A DNA stretch of 5,317 nucleotides from Candidatus Galloscillospira excrementavium (GTDB lineage: Bacteria; Bacillota; Clostridia; Oscillospirales; Oscillospiraceae): contig DVHW01000009.1 in assembly GCA_018711785.1 (NCBI GenBank), positions 1-5,317 on the forward strand, given 5' to 3'. The position numbers and the translations under genes are program-made. Positions 1 through 5,287 of this stretch are shown here, one piece after another. Numbering within the stretch: the first letter of the stretch is position 1; every line of letters starts with the position of its first letter. The notes beneath the pieces are model-generated. The model saw only the letters and a list, made by a program, of their open reading frames with translations, ran no database searches and was not told the DNA's origin.

Positions 1-61
1 ACAACCACAAAACAAGCGGGCACTGCGGAGAAATCTATCCAGATTGCCTGATAAAATGGGC

Positions 62-90
62 TTGCACCGCGGCAAGAAAAGGGTTATACT
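62..90 (+). promoter_or_regulatory. Candidate sigma-A promoter far upstream of crt
   Basis: A -35-like TTGCAC (62-67) and a -10-like TATACT (85-90) are separated by 17 bases, the ideal sigma-A spacing. The -10 matches the consensus in five of six positions; the -35 matches only in its first three bases. Transcription would start near 96-98, just before the hairpin at 99-130, leaving a leader of about 175 bases before crt. The 5-bp inverted repeat CTTGC/GCAAG (61-76) overlaps the -35. A second -10-like TGATAAAAT lies at 49-57 without a good -35. This is a sequence match only; no start site is proven. Confidence 0.35.
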
Positions 91-98
91 GTGAAACA

Positions 99-130
99 GT
101 GGTAGAAGTCTTGGGGGAGACAACTGCCAC
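99..130 (+). other. Stable hairpin in the crt upstream region
   Basis: The arm GTGGTAG (99-105) pairs with CTGCCAC (124-130) as seven base pairs including one G-U. A symmetric AA/AA internal loop follows, then GTC (108-110) pairs with GAC (119-121), closing an eight-base G-rich loop (111-118). If the promoter at 62-90 is used, the transcript would begin almost at the foot of this hairpin, a position that could protect the 5' end or form part of a leader RNA. No known riboswitch class could be assigned. If the region is instead the end of an upstream gene, the hairpin may be fortuitous. Confidence 0.35.
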
Positions 131-135
131 CGGAA

Positions 136-185
136 CGCAACCGCACGGGATTTCTAAGGGATAATTCTGCGCTGTTGCGCTTTTT
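136..185 (+). terminator. Terminator-like element upstream of the crt operon
   Basis: CGCAAC (136-141) pairs with GTTGCG (174-179), and CGC (142-144) can pair with GCG (169-171) across a two-base bulge. The stem is followed directly by C and five T residues (180-185). A smaller alternative is GCGC (169-172) with GCGC (177-180) around a TGTT loop, in front of the same T run. Either could terminate transcription arriving from the left, as the end of an upstream gene or as an attenuator in the crt leader. The stem is weak and the T run short, so efficiency is uncertain. Bases 177-185 are also used by the inverted repeat at 177-231, so the two folds exclude each other. Confidence 0.35.
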
Positions 186-192
186 CAAAATG

Positions 193-201
193 TGATATGT
201 T
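193..201 (+). promoter_or_regulatory. Candidate extended -10 promoter element of the crt operon
   Basis: TG (193-194), one base, then TATGTT (196-201) form an extended -10 element matching TATAAT at four of six positions, including the first two bases and the last T. A weak -35 candidate TTGCGC (175-180) sits 15 bases upstream, shorter than ideal, which an extended -10 can tolerate. Initiation would fall near 207-208, giving a leader of about 65 bases. The element overlaps the left half of the Rex-like operator, so Rex binding would directly block polymerase. This is a plausible but unproven promoter. Confidence 0.35.
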
Positions 202-214
202 AAAAAAATAACAA
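197..214. promoter_or_regulatory. Rex (redox-sensing repressor) operator
   Basis: Compared with the clostridial Rex consensus TTGTTAA-N4-TTAACAA, this site matches 12 of the 14 defined positions: TGTTA and TAACA half-sites lie six bases apart with A-rich flanks. Only the first base and one inner T differ. Rex binds such sites when NADH/NAD is low and leaves when NADH rises. In solventogenic clostridia, crt-bcd-etf-hbd operons are documented Rex targets. The site is 58 bases before the crt start and overlaps the candidate extended -10, as expected for a repressor that releases NADH-consuming butyrate genes when reducing power accumulates. The rex gene itself is not in the window. Confidence 0.75.
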
Positions 215-271
215 TCACATTTTGAAAGCGCGGATCAAATGAAAACATTACATTAAGGAGGCAGGCGTAAC

Positions 272-1048
272 ATGGGTTTCGTCAAACTGGAACAGAAGGG
301 GCGCGTGGGCGTCCTTACCATCGACCGGCAGGAGGCGCTCAATGCGCTGAACGGGCAGGTCATGAGTGACCTGGCGGCTATGCTGGACGAGGTGGAGGCC
401 AGCAAGGACATCGATGTGGTCGTTCTCACTGGCGCGGGCCGCAGCTTCGTGGCCGGGGCCGATATCGGCGAGATGAAGGACATGACCGCTGTGGAGGGCA
501 AGGCCTGGGGCGATTTCGGCAACGCCACCTTCATGAAAGTGGAAACGATGAGCAAGCCTGTGATTTGCGCTGTGAATGGTTTCGCTCTGGGCGGCGGCTG
601 CGAGCTGGCCATGGCCTGTGACATCCGTCTGGCCAGCGAGAAGGCCAAGTTCGGCCAGCCCGAGGTGGGCCTGGGCATCACCCCCGGCTTTGGCGGCACG
701 CAGCGCCTGCCCCGTATCGTGGGCTACGGCAAGGCCATGGAGCTCATCCTGAGCGCCCGGGTCATCGGCGCGGCCGAGGCCAAGGAGATCGGCCTGGTCA
801 ACGCCGTGTATCCGCCCGAGGAGCTGATGGACAAGGCGATGGAGCTGGCCAATGCCATCGCCGCCAATGCCCAGATCGCGGTGCGCCAGTCCAAGCGCTG
901 CATCCGCAAGGGGATGCAGACCGACATCCACACCGGCGTGGCTTATGAGGCCGAGGCCTTTGGCCTGTGCTTCTCCACCGAGGACCAGACCGAGGGCATG
1001 ACCGCCTTCGTGGAGAAGCGCCAGGAGAAGCACTTCCAGGGCAAGTAA
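272..1048 (+). CDS. crt: 3-hydroxybutyryl-CoA dehydratase (crotonase)
   Basis: This cytoplasmic enzyme of the enoyl-CoA hydratase/isomerase superfamily interconverts (S)-3-hydroxybutyryl-CoA and crotonyl-CoA, the dehydration step of butyrate synthesis. The 258-residue product has the usual family length. The oxyanion-hole region AGADI is at 61-65 and GFALGGGCEL at 103-112. The two catalytic acid/base glutamates by family comparison are E111 (in GGGCEL) and E131 (in FGQPEVGLG). PGFGGTQRLPR (138-148) follows, also typical. The ATG has a strong AAGGAGG (255-261) ten bases upstream and no competing start. It is the first gene of the operon, 62 bases before hbd, and is preceded by the Rex-like operator. 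The neighbours hbd, bcd and etfBA fix the role as short-chain crotonase rather than a general beta-oxidation hydratase. Nothing appears truncated. Confidence 0.96.
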   Translation: MGFVKLEQKGRVGVLTIDRQEALNALNGQVMSDLAAMLDEVEASKDIDVVVLTGAGRSFVAGADIGEMKDMTAVEGKAWGDFGNATFMKVETMSKPVICAVNGFALGGGCELAMACDIRLASEKAKFGQPEVGLGITPGFGGTQRLPRIVGYGKAMELILSARVIGAAEAKEIGLVNAVYPPEELMDKAMELANAIAANAQIAVRQSKRCIRKGMQTDIHTGVAYEAEAFGLCFSTEDQTEGMTAFVEKRQEKHFQGK

Positions 1049-1095
1049 GCCGCTGGACAGGTCAACACCGGACACAGGAAAAGAATATATTTAGT

Positions 1096-1102
1096 AGGAG
1101 GA
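1096..1102 (+). promoter_or_regulatory. Ribosome binding site deciding the hbd start
   Basis: AGGAGGA (1096-1102) lies eight bases before ATG 1111. It matters because the hbd frame stays open upstream to a GTG at 967 inside crt, which would add 48 residues with no resemblance to the family. The start at 1111 gives the canonical MKKIVVIGSGTMG beginning. The short AT-rich stretch 1079-1110 probably keeps the site unstructured. Confidence 0.9.
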
Positions 1103-1110
1103 ATACATAC

Positions 1111-1959
1111 ATGAAGAAGATCGTTGTCATCGGAAGCGGCACCATGGGCCTGGATATCGCTCAGGTCTTTGCCCGGAATGGTTATGAGGTAGTCGTGCGG
1201 GATATCTCCGACGAGATCCTCTCCCGCGCTCAGGCCCGGCTGAACAAGGGCCTGGACAAGCTGGTGTCCAAGGGCAAGATGGACGAGGCCGGCAAGGCTG
1301 ATATTCTGGCCAAGATGACCTTTACCACCGACCTGAAGCTGGCTGCCGATGCCGACCTGGTGGTGGAAGCCGCTGTGGAGAACCTGGACATCAAGAAGAG
1401 CATCTTCGCCGAGCTGGACCAGATCTGCAAGAGCGAGACCATCCTGGCCTCCAACACCTCCTCCATCTCCATCACCGCCATTGCCGCGGCCACCAAGCGG
1501 GAGGACAAGTTCATCGGCATGCACTTCTTCAACCCCGCCACTGTGATGAAGCTGGTGGAGGTCATCCGGGGCGCCAAGACCTCGGACGAGACCTGCCAGA
1601 CCATCGTAGAGCTGTCCAAGGCCATCGGCAAGGAGCCGGTGGAGGTCAACGAGGCCCCCGGCTTTGTGGTCAACAAGATCCTGATCCCCATGATCAACGA
1701 GGCCTGCGACCTGGTCTACACCGGTGTGGCCAGCGTGGAGGGCGTGGACACCGCCATGAAGCTGGGCGCCAACCACCCCATGGGCCCCCTGGCTCTGGGC
1801 GACCTGGTGGGCCTGGATGTGTGCCTTGCCATCATGGACACCCTGTACAATGAGACCCATGATCCCAAGTACCGCGCCAGCCTGCTGATGCGCAAGATGG
1901 TCCGGGCCGGCCAGCTGGGCCGCAAGACCGGCAAGGGCTTCTACGACTACAGCAAGTAA
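1111..1959 (+). CDS. hbd: 3-hydroxybutyryl-CoA dehydrogenase
   Basis: This cytoplasmic enzyme reduces acetoacetyl-CoA to (S)-3-hydroxybutyryl-CoA with NADH, the first reductive step towards butyrate. The product is 282 residues, the same length as the well-studied clostridial Hbd. The N-terminal Rossmann fold carries GSGTMG (8-13), and D31 at the end of the second strand suggests NAD rather than NADP. The catalytic residues known from clostridial Hbd are all present: S117 in SNTSS, H138 in HFFNP with E150 downstream, and N188 in PGFVVNK. The C-terminal domain has the family block NHPMGPLALGDLVGLD (221-236) and ends in GFYDYSK. An upstream GTG at 967 is rejected in favour of the ATG with the strong ribosome binding site. 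It follows crt by 62 bases without a visible terminator. The 190-base gap after it, with repeats and a hairpin, separates it from bcd. Confidence 0.97.
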   Translation: MKKIVVIGSGTMGLDIAQVFARNGYEVVVRDISDEILSRAQARLNKGLDKLVSKGKMDEAGKADILAKMTFTTDLKLAADADLVVEAAVENLDIKKSIFAELDQICKSETILASNTSSISITAIAAATKREDKFIGMHFFNPATVMKLVEVIRGAKTSDETCQTIVELSKAIGKEPVEVNEAPGFVVNKILIPMINEACDLVYTGVASVEGVDTAMKLGANHPMGPLALGDLVGLDVCLAIMDTLYNETHDPKYRASLLMRKMVRAGQLGRKTGKGFYDYSK

Positions 1960-2066
1960 GAAGCGCCGAGCCGTCGGGAACAGTCGAGGCGTGACAAGGA
2001 GAAGCGCTGAGCCGTTGCAAACCGGCAAGGCGGGACAGGAAGCAGCGCGAGCACAGGCTTGCAATC
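1959..2066 (+). repeat. Imperfect 41-base tandem repeat between hbd and bcd
   Basis: Unit 1 (1959-1999) and unit 2 (2000-2039) are directly adjacent and agree at about 32 of 41 aligned positions with one gap. Both begin AGAAGCGC, then one variable base, then GAGCCGT, and both end near GACA(A)GG. A third partial, decayed unit starts near 2041 with AGCAGCGCGAGC and later shares TTGCAA with unit 2. Unit 1 starts on the last base of the hbd stop codon. No gene with a credible start and ribosome binding site is seen here. The repeats could be a spacer expansion, a processing or binding site in the mRNA, or a decayed mobile mini-repeat; the sequence does not decide. Confidence 0.65.
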
Positions 2067-2078
2067 AAGAAGAAACCT

Positions 2079-2108
2079 GGCCCGGGGCAGTCCGCTCCGC
2101 CCCGGGCC
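2079..2108 (+). terminator. GC-rich hairpin before bcd (attenuator or processing site)
   Basis: GGCCCGGGGC (2079-2088) and GCCCCGGGCC (2099-2108) form a perfect ten-pair stem with a ten-base loop. Only GTTT follows (2109-2112), so the U tract is too short for an efficient intrinsic terminator. It lies 41 bases before the bcd start and 24 before its ribosome binding site. It could partly terminate transcription leaving hbd, or shield an mRNA end after cleavage, so that crt-hbd and bcd-etfBA accumulate to different levels. No convincing promoter was found between it and bcd, which argues for read-through of one operon rather than two independent units. Confidence 0.55.
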
Positions 2109-2149
2109 GTTTCGATAGCGTATTACAAATTTAGGAGGAAGGCAACAAC

Positions 2150-3313
2150 ATGGATTTTCATCTGTCCAAAGAGCAGCTCATGCTTCAGAAGATGTATCGT
2201 GAGTTTGCAGAAAATGAAGTGAAGCCCCTCGCCCAGGAAGTGGACGAGGAGGAGCGCTTCCCCGAGGAGACCGTCAAGAAGATGGCCAAGCTGGGGATGA
2301 TGGGCATCTATCTGCCCAAGGAGTACGGCGGCGCTGGCGCCGACGTGCTGAGCTACGTCATGGCGGTGGAGGAGATGGCCAAGGTCTGCGGCACGACCAG
2401 CGTCATTATCTCCGCCCACACCTCCCTGTGCTGCGCCCCCATTTTTGAGAACGGCACGGAGGAGCAGAAGCAGAAGTATCTGCCCAAGCTGTGCTCCGGT
2501 GAGTGGATCGGCGCGTTCGGCCTGACCGAGCCCGGCGCCGGCACCGATGCCCAGGGCCAGCAGACCACCGCTGTCCTCTCCGAGGACGGCAAGACCTGGA
2601 CGCTGAACGGCTCCAAGATCTTCATCACCAACGCCGGCTATGCCAATGTGTTCGTCATCTTCGCCATCACCGGCGTAAAGCTGGACCGGAAGGGCCGCAA
2701 GACCAAGGAGATCTCCGCCTTCATCGTGGAGCGCACCGATCCCGGCTTCTCCGTGGGCAAGCATGAGAAGAAAATGGGCATCCGCGGCTCCTCCACCTGT
2801 GAGCTGATCTTTGAGGACTGCGTGATCCCCGCCGACCGCCTGCTGGGCAAGCAGGGCAAGGGCTTTGCTCTGGCAATGAAGACCCTGGACGGCGGCCGTA
2901 TCGGCATCGCCGCCCAGGCGCTGGGTCTGGCCGAGGGTGCCATTCAGGAGACCATCGCCTACACCAAGGAGCGTGTCCAGTTCGGCCGCCGCATCAGCCA
3001 GCAGCAGAACACCCAGTTCCAGCTGGCCGATATGTACGCCAAGACCGAGGCGGCGAAATGGCTGGTCTACTCCGCTGCCATGAAGAAGCAGAACCACGAG
3101 CCCTACACCATGGACGCCGCCATGGCCAAGCTGGTGGCCGCTGAGACCGCCAGCGACGTGACCCGCCGCTGCGTCCAGCTCTTCGGCGGTTATGGCTACA
3201 CCCGTGAGTATCCCGTGGAGCGCATGATGCGCGACGCGAAGATCACCGAGATCTATGAGGGCACCAGCGAGGTCCAGCGTATGGTCATCTCCGGCGCCAT
3301 CGGCGTGAAATAA
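2150..3313 (+). CDS. bcd: Butyryl-CoA dehydrogenase, short-chain acyl-CoA dehydrogenase family
   Basis: This FAD enzyme reduces crotonyl-CoA to butyryl-CoA. Placed directly before etfBA, it is expected to form the cytoplasmic Bcd–EtfAB complex that couples this step to ferredoxin reduction by NADH. The 387-residue product has normal length and the three-part acyl-CoA dehydrogenase fold. Visible landmarks are YGGAGAD (59-65), the first family signature LTEPGAGTD (125-133), WTLNGSKIFITNAG (150-163), FGR (278-280), the second signature starting QLFGGYGY (343-350), and IYEGTSEVQ (368-376), where E370 is the expected catalytic base that abstracts or returns the alpha proton. AGGAGG (2133-2138) sits eleven bases before ATG in a local AT-rich stretch. 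The first 20 or so codons are less GC-rich than the rest, favouring ribosome entry. etfB follows after 21 bases. Specificity for C4 substrates is inferred from context. Confidence 0.96.
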   Translation: MDFHLSKEQLMLQKMYREFAENEVKPLAQEVDEEERFPEETVKKMAKLGMMGIYLPKEYGGAGADVLSYVMAVEEMAKVCGTTSVIISAHTSLCCAPIFENGTEEQKQKYLPKLCSGEWIGAFGLTEPGAGTDAQGQQTTAVLSEDGKTWTLNGSKIFITNAGYANVFVIFAITGVKLDRKGRKTKEISAFIVERTDPGFSVGKHEKKMGIRGSSTCELIFEDCVIPADRLLGKQGKGFALAMKTLDGGRIGIAAQALGLAEGAIQETIAYTKERVQFGRRISQQQNTQFQLADMYAKTEAAKWLVYSAAMKKQNHEPYTMDAAMAKLVAAETASDVTRRCVQLFGGYGYTREYPVERMMRDAKITEIYEGTSEVQRMVISGAIGVK

Positions 3314-3334
3314 GGAACGGAGGGAAAGACGAAG

Positions 3335-4135
3335 ATGAAGTGCATTGTATGTGTCAAGCAGGTGCCCGACACGTCCGGCGTGGTGGCCGTGAAGGAAGAC
3401 GGGACCATGGACCGGGCCTCGATGGCCACCATCACGAACCCGGATGATATGAACGCCCTGGAGGCCGCCCTCCAGCTGAAGGACGCCACAGGCTGCAAGG
3501 TAGTGGTCATCACCATGGGCCCCCCTCCCGCCGAGGGGATGCTGCGTGAGCTGCTGGCCATGGGCGCGGACGAGGCGGTGCTGGTCTCCGGCCGTGAGTT
3601 CGGCGGGTCCGACACCTACGCCACCAGCCAGATCCTGGCCGCGGCGGTGAAGAAGGTGGGCGTGGAGGACGACGACATCGTGTTCTGCGGCCGGCAGGCC
3701 ATCGACGGCGACACCGCCCAGGTGGGCCCCCAGATCGCCGAGAAGCTGCACCTGCCCCAGGTGACCTATGTGGCGGACATCAAGGTGGAGGGCAAGGACG
3801 TGGTCGTCAAGCGGATGCTGGAGGACGGCTACATGATGATCAAGGTCCAGACCCCCTGCCTGCTGACCTGCATCAAGGAGCTCAACCAGCCCCGGTACAT
3901 GAGCGTGGGCGGCATCATGGAGTGCTACCAGAAGCCGCTGGCGGTGTTTGACTATGAGGCGCTGAAGAACGACCCCCTCATCGACGTGGACACCATCGGC
4001 CTGAAGGGCTCTCCCACCAATGTGTACAAGTCCTTCTCCCCCCCGGTGAAGGGCGCCGGCATGATGCTGGAGGGCGAGGGTAAGGAGACCGTGGATCAGC
4101 TGGTCTCCCTGCTGGACGCCAAGCACTTGATTTAA
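3335..4135 (+). CDS. etfB: Electron transfer flavoprotein, beta subunit (bifurcating type)
   Basis: This small subunit of the EtfAB heterodimer works with Bcd. In the bifurcating group it binds the beta-FAD that receives the hydride from NADH and splits the electrons between ferredoxin and the EtfA/Bcd flavins. The 266-residue product starts MKCIVCVKQVPDT, the classic EtfB N-terminus. NPDDMNALEAALQLKD (35-50), VITMGPP (58-64), MGADEAVLVS (76-85), FGGSDTYATS (89-98) and the nucleotide-binding CGRQAIDGDTAQVGP (118-132) follow in family order. The later EtfB signature region (about 158-178) departs slightly from the textbook pattern, with Met where Glu/Gln is common. The start has CGGAGGG (3318-3324) ten bases before ATG. 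Its position between bcd and etfA, 21 and 18 bases away, implies co-translation in fixed ratio. The bifurcating assignment rests on family resemblance and context. Confidence 0.95.
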   Translation: MKCIVCVKQVPDTSGVVAVKEDGTMDRASMATITNPDDMNALEAALQLKDATGCKVVVITMGPPPAEGMLRELLAMGADEAVLVSGREFGGSDTYATSQILAAAVKKVGVEDDDIVFCGRQAIDGDTAQVGPQIAEKLHLPQVTYVADIKVEGKDVVVKRMLEDGYMMIKVQTPCLLTCIKELNQPRYMSVGGIMECYQKPLAVFDYEALKNDPLIDVDTIGLKGSPTNVYKSFSPPVKGAGMMLEGEGKETVDQLVSLLDAKHLI

Positions 4136-4153
4136 GGAAAAGGAGAGCTGAAC

Positions 4154-5260
4154 ATGGCTGGATTTGATAGCAAAGACACCGCCGCCTTCAAGGGCGTGTG
4201 GGTATTCTGTGAGCAGCGCGACGGCGTGATCATGAGCATCAGCTATCAGCTGCTGAGCGAGGGCCGGAAGCTGGCGAACGACCTGGGCGTGGAGCTCGCC
4301 GGCGTGGTGCTGGGCAGCGGCGTGAAGGAGGAGTACCTGAAGGCCCTGGGCGGCTATGGCGCCGACAAGGTCTATGTCTGTGACCATCCCCTGCTGAAGG
4401 ACTACACCACCGACGGGTACGCCAAGGTCATCTGCGACCTGGTGGAGGAGAAGAAGCCGGAGATCTTCCTCATCGGCGCCACCAACATCGGTCGGGACCT
4501 GGGCCCGCGCTGCGCGGCCCGGCTCCACACCGGTCTGACCGCCGACTGCACCCACCTCGATGTGGACGTGGCCAAGTACAAGGAGTTCCTGAAGACCACC
4601 TCCACCATCGACGTGGACAACACGAAGTTTGAGGAGAACACCAACCTGAAGATGACCCGTCCGGCGTTTGGCGGCCACCTGATGGCCACCATCATCTGCC
4701 CCCGGTTCCGTCCCCAGATGTCCACGGTGCGCCCCGGCGTGATGCAGACCCAGGAGTTTGACGAGGCCAAGGCCGCCGCCACCGTCCTGGAGAAGGTGGA
4801 TGTGAAGCTGGACAAGAGCGACATCCACGTGGAGATTCTGGAGGTTAAGAAGGCGGCGAAGAAGCTGGTGGACCTCATCGGGGCCGACGTAGTGGTCTCC
4901 GTGGGCCGCGGCATCAGCAAGGACCCGAAGAAGGGCATCGAGCTGGCGGAGGAGCTGGCGGGCGTACTGGGCGGCGTCGTGGGCGCTTCCCGCGCGGTGG
5001 TGGACGCCGACTGGCTGTCTGCTGACCACCAGGTGGGCCAGACCGGCAAGACGGTGCACCCCCGCATCTATGTGGCCCTGGGCATCTCGGGCGCCATCCA
5101 GCACAAGGCTGGCATGCAGGACTCCGAGTGCATCATCGCCGTGAACAAGAACGCCAGCGCGCCCATCTTTGAGTGCGCTACCTACGGCATTGCCGGCGAC
5201 CTGTTCAAGGTCACCCCCATGCTCATCGAGGCTATCCGCGCCGCCAAGGCTGCCAAGTAA
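4154..5260 (+). CDS. etfA: Electron transfer flavoprotein, alpha subunit (bifurcating type)
   Basis: This large Etf subunit carries the alpha-FAD that relays electrons to Bcd. The 368-residue product begins with an N-terminal domain containing GVWVFCEQRDG (14-24), IGATNIGRDLGPR (107-119) and TGLTADCTHLDVDV (126-139), then TRPAFGG (168-174) and RPQMSTVRPGVM (186-197). The C-terminal FAD domain shows GRGI (251-254), GASRAVVDADW (277-287), VGQTGKTVHP (294-303) and the complete EtfA family signature at 305-331 (GISGAIQH core, ending in AVN). It is longer than the roughly 336-residue clostridial textbook EtfA. Much of the difference is about 20 extra residues at 140-165, between LDVDV and TRPAFGG, plus a short N-terminal tail. 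AAGGAGA (4140-4146) is seven bases before ATG. It is the last gene; a strong hairpin follows 27 bases after the stop codon. Confidence 0.95.
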   Translation: MAGFDSKDTAAFKGVWVFCEQRDGVIMSISYQLLSEGRKLANDLGVELAGVVLGSGVKEEYLKALGGYGADKVYVCDHPLLKDYTTDGYAKVICDLVEEKKPEIFLIGATNIGRDLGPRCAARLHTGLTADCTHLDVDVAKYKEFLKTTSTIDVDNTKFEENTNLKMTRPAFGGHLMATIICPRFRPQMSTVRPGVMQTQEFDEAKAAATVLEKVDVKLDKSDIHVEILEVKKAAKKLVDLIGADVVVSVGRGISKDPKKGIELAEELAGVLGGVVGASRAVVDADWLSADHQVGQTGKTVHPRIYVALGISGAIQHKAGMQDSECIIAVNKNASAPIFECATYGIAGDLFKVTPMLIEAIRAAKAAK

Positions 5261-5287
5261 GGTAGGAAGAAATCATACAGGACGACT

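Larger units (their letters stand above)
177..231. repeat. Long nested inverted repeat centred on the Rex site
   Basis: Four paired blocks can be read: GCGC with GCGC (177-180/228-231), TTT with AAA (within 181-185/225-227, two extra T on the left), an uninterrupted 11-bp block (186-196/214-224), and TGTTA with TAACA (198-202/209-213, with A197 bulged). The loop is six A residues (203-208). This gives about 23 base pairs in an AT-rich island that contrasts with the GC-rich surroundings. The inner part is the Rex-like operator. The outer arms are longer than Rex needs, so they may serve a second protein or an RNA hairpin in the 5' leader. It lies 24 bases before the crt ribosome binding site. 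Confidence 0.8.

Noticed and set aside
106..130. Slight resemblance to the B12 box of cobalamin riboswitches (GGGGGAGAC, CTGCC)
   Set aside because: The other conserved cobalamin-riboswitch blocks could not be found upstream in the expected order, and the segment is explained by a simple hairpin.
191..219. TGTGA and TCACA arms as a CRP/FNR-type site
   Set aside because: The half-sites are 19 bases apart, whereas CRP-type sites need about six. The Rex-like core lies between them and fits better.
222..254. Promoter made of TTGAAA (222-227) with a -10 near 244-254
   Set aside because: The -35 is good but no acceptable -10 lies at 16-18 bases, and the start site would fall in or after the crt ribosome binding site.
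1054..1091. Internal promoter before hbd (TGGACA 1054-1059, TATATT 1086-1091)
   Set aside because: The spacing is 26 bases, far too long for sigma-A, and the AT stretch is better explained as an open ribosome entry region.
967..1110. Longer hbd reading frame starting at GTG 967 inside crt
   Set aside because: The extra 48 residues do not resemble the Hbd family, and ATG 1111 has a strong ribosome binding site and gives the exact family length and N-terminus.
943..2064. Minus-strand open frame of 373 codons antisense to hbd, and similar ones opposite crt
   Set aside because: Same shadow effect of GC-rich third positions. The sense-strand hbd and crt proteins are complete and canonical.
1991..2134. 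Small open frame GTG 1991 to TAG 2134 (47 codons) in the hbd–bcd spacer
   Set aside because: There is no properly spaced ribosome binding site, it runs through the tandem repeat and the hairpin, and its stop falls in the bcd ribosome binding site.
2123..5104. A 993-codon minus-strand open frame across bcd, etfB and most of etfA
   Set aside because: Its product is a low-complexity His/Leu/Gly/Val/Ala-rich chain with no recognisable domain. It is the antisense shadow expected when sense codons end mostly in G or C. All five sense genes show conserved motifs.
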